Assembly: GCF_003464085.1 (NCBI RefSeq)
Contig: NZ_QSDR01000003.1
Span: forward strand, 124,001-188,000
Direction of reading: 5' to 3'
DNA length: 64,000 nucleotides
DNA from: Clostridium sp. AM58-1XD
GTDB taxonomy: Bacteria > Bacillota > Clostridia > Lachnospirales > Lachnospiraceae
Each line of letters starts with the position of its first letter. Positions within the stretch are counted from its first letter, which is position 1. A model generated the notes under the pieces. It searched no databases and was not told the DNA's origin. It worked only from the letters and a program-made list of their open reading frames with translations. This document shows positions 63,629 through 64,000 of this stretch, one piece after another. Both the position numbers and the translations under genes were made by a program.

Positions 63629-64000
63629 ATGAACGGAACAGAGAAAGAGGCAAGGACGTATGACATAGCGGCATTTGGAGAAATTCTGATTGATTTTACT
63701 TATCAGGGAGTGAATGATAAGGGGCAGAAGCTGTTCGCCCAGAATCCTGGCGGAGCGCCGGCCAATGTGCTGGTTGCGGCACAGAAGCTTGGGGCCTGCA
63801 CTGCATTTCTGGGCAAGGCAGGAGAAGACATGCACGGAAGATTTTTAAAACAGGTTTTAGAGCAGGAGAATATTAACACGGAAGGCTTTATTCTGGACGT
63901 ACAGTATTTCACTACGCTGGCATTCGTTGAACTGAATGAACATGGGGAAAGGAATTTTTCCTTTGCGAGAAAACCAGGAGCCGATACGCAGATGGAAAAA
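63629..64000 (+). CDS. PfkB family carbohydrate kinase, N-terminal part (cut by window edge)
   Basis: The ATG at 63629 follows AACAGGAGGCGTATT. The 124 residues present match the start of a ribokinase/fructokinase: DIAAFGEILIDFTYQGV, AQNPGGAPANVLVAAQKLG (the GG-A-N substrate motif), FLGKAGEDMHGRFL and the lid strand TTLAFVELNEHGERNFSFAR. This is closest to fructokinases. The catalytic DTxGAGD motif lies beyond the window. Confidence 0.9.
   Translation, partial: MNGTEKEARTYDIAAFGEILIDFTYQGVNDKGQKLFAQNPGGAPANVLVAAQKLGACTAFLGKAGEDMHGRFLKQVLEQENINTEGFILDVQYFTTLAFVELNEHGERNFSFARKPGADTQMEK

Overview
The window reads as chromosome of a gut-type clostridium, most likely a member of the Lachnospiraceae (Clostridia). 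The grounds are family content and genetics, not a database match: CwlD-like amidase, MutS2, YhaM-type exoribonuclease, Rrf2, PadR and DeoR regulators, AGGAGG ribosome sites, sigma-A promoters, and both TRAP and tripartite-tricarboxylate (TTT) solute carriers. No rRNA, tRNA or CRISPR array was seen.

Layout. 1-2.4 kb: minus-strand MoxR ATPase / DUF58 / membrane protein operon (cut by the window edge). 2.5-5.1 kb: cell-wall amidase, AEC transporter, and a 5'-truncated gene abutting the transporter stop. 5.3-10.7 kb: an AraC/Cache regulator divergent from a complete TRAP transporter (dctP-dctQ-dctM). 10.9-21.5 kb: housekeeping block: asnA, a Sua5-type tRNA modification gene, a dCMP deaminase-like gene, a B12-binding radical SAM protein, nth, an exonuclease, a VanW protein, an AIR-synthase-like protein, an Lrp regulator, an aminotransferase and trmL. 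21.8-23.5 kb: one unknown coiled-coil protein gene bracketed by terminators. 23.7-32.5 kb: a DeoR-controlled catabolic operon (DUF1537 kinase, PdxA2-like dehydrogenase, GHL6-type glycosidase-like protein, TctC-TctB-TctA). 32.6-34.3 kb: PadR plus a HAAS-SEDS membrane protein. 34.5-39.0 kb: mutS2 with a two-component system. 39.4-43.5 kb: an HtrA-like protein lacking its catalytic triad, YhaM, and an RlmD-type methyltransferase. 43.5-50.0 kb: a Type III-like restriction-modification pair. 50.2-54.8 kb: a GNAT gene, then the complete oxidative pentose phosphate operon (lactonase, gnd, zwf). 55.0-57.3 kb: FUSC-type exporter divergent from a MarR regulator. 57.5-63.3 kb: a minus-strand redox-stress block: DUF305, YeiH, an RclA-like flavoprotein, a rhodanese lipoprotein, an Rrf2 regulator and a degenerate beta-lactamase/DUF302 fusion. 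63.6 kb to the end: start of a PfkB sugar kinase.

Most striking global feature: seven genes (AraC regulator, dctP, dctQ, asnA, the AIR-like gene, the DUF1537 kinase, rlmD) are each split by exactly one missing base, and each is repaired by adding one base identical to its neighbour. This looks like systematic homopolymer under-calling in the assembly, so these genes are annotated at full span.

Best candidates for new biology are the RclA/rhodanese/Rrf2/DUF302-fusion operon with a dense inverted-repeat promoter, the HtrA-like protein without a triad, the unknown coiled-coil gene at 21.8 kb, the threonate/erythronate-type operon carrying a glycosidase-like protein, a perfect 21-bp palindrome over the pentose phosphate operon promoter, and a three-copy family of nested hairpins at gene 3' ends.
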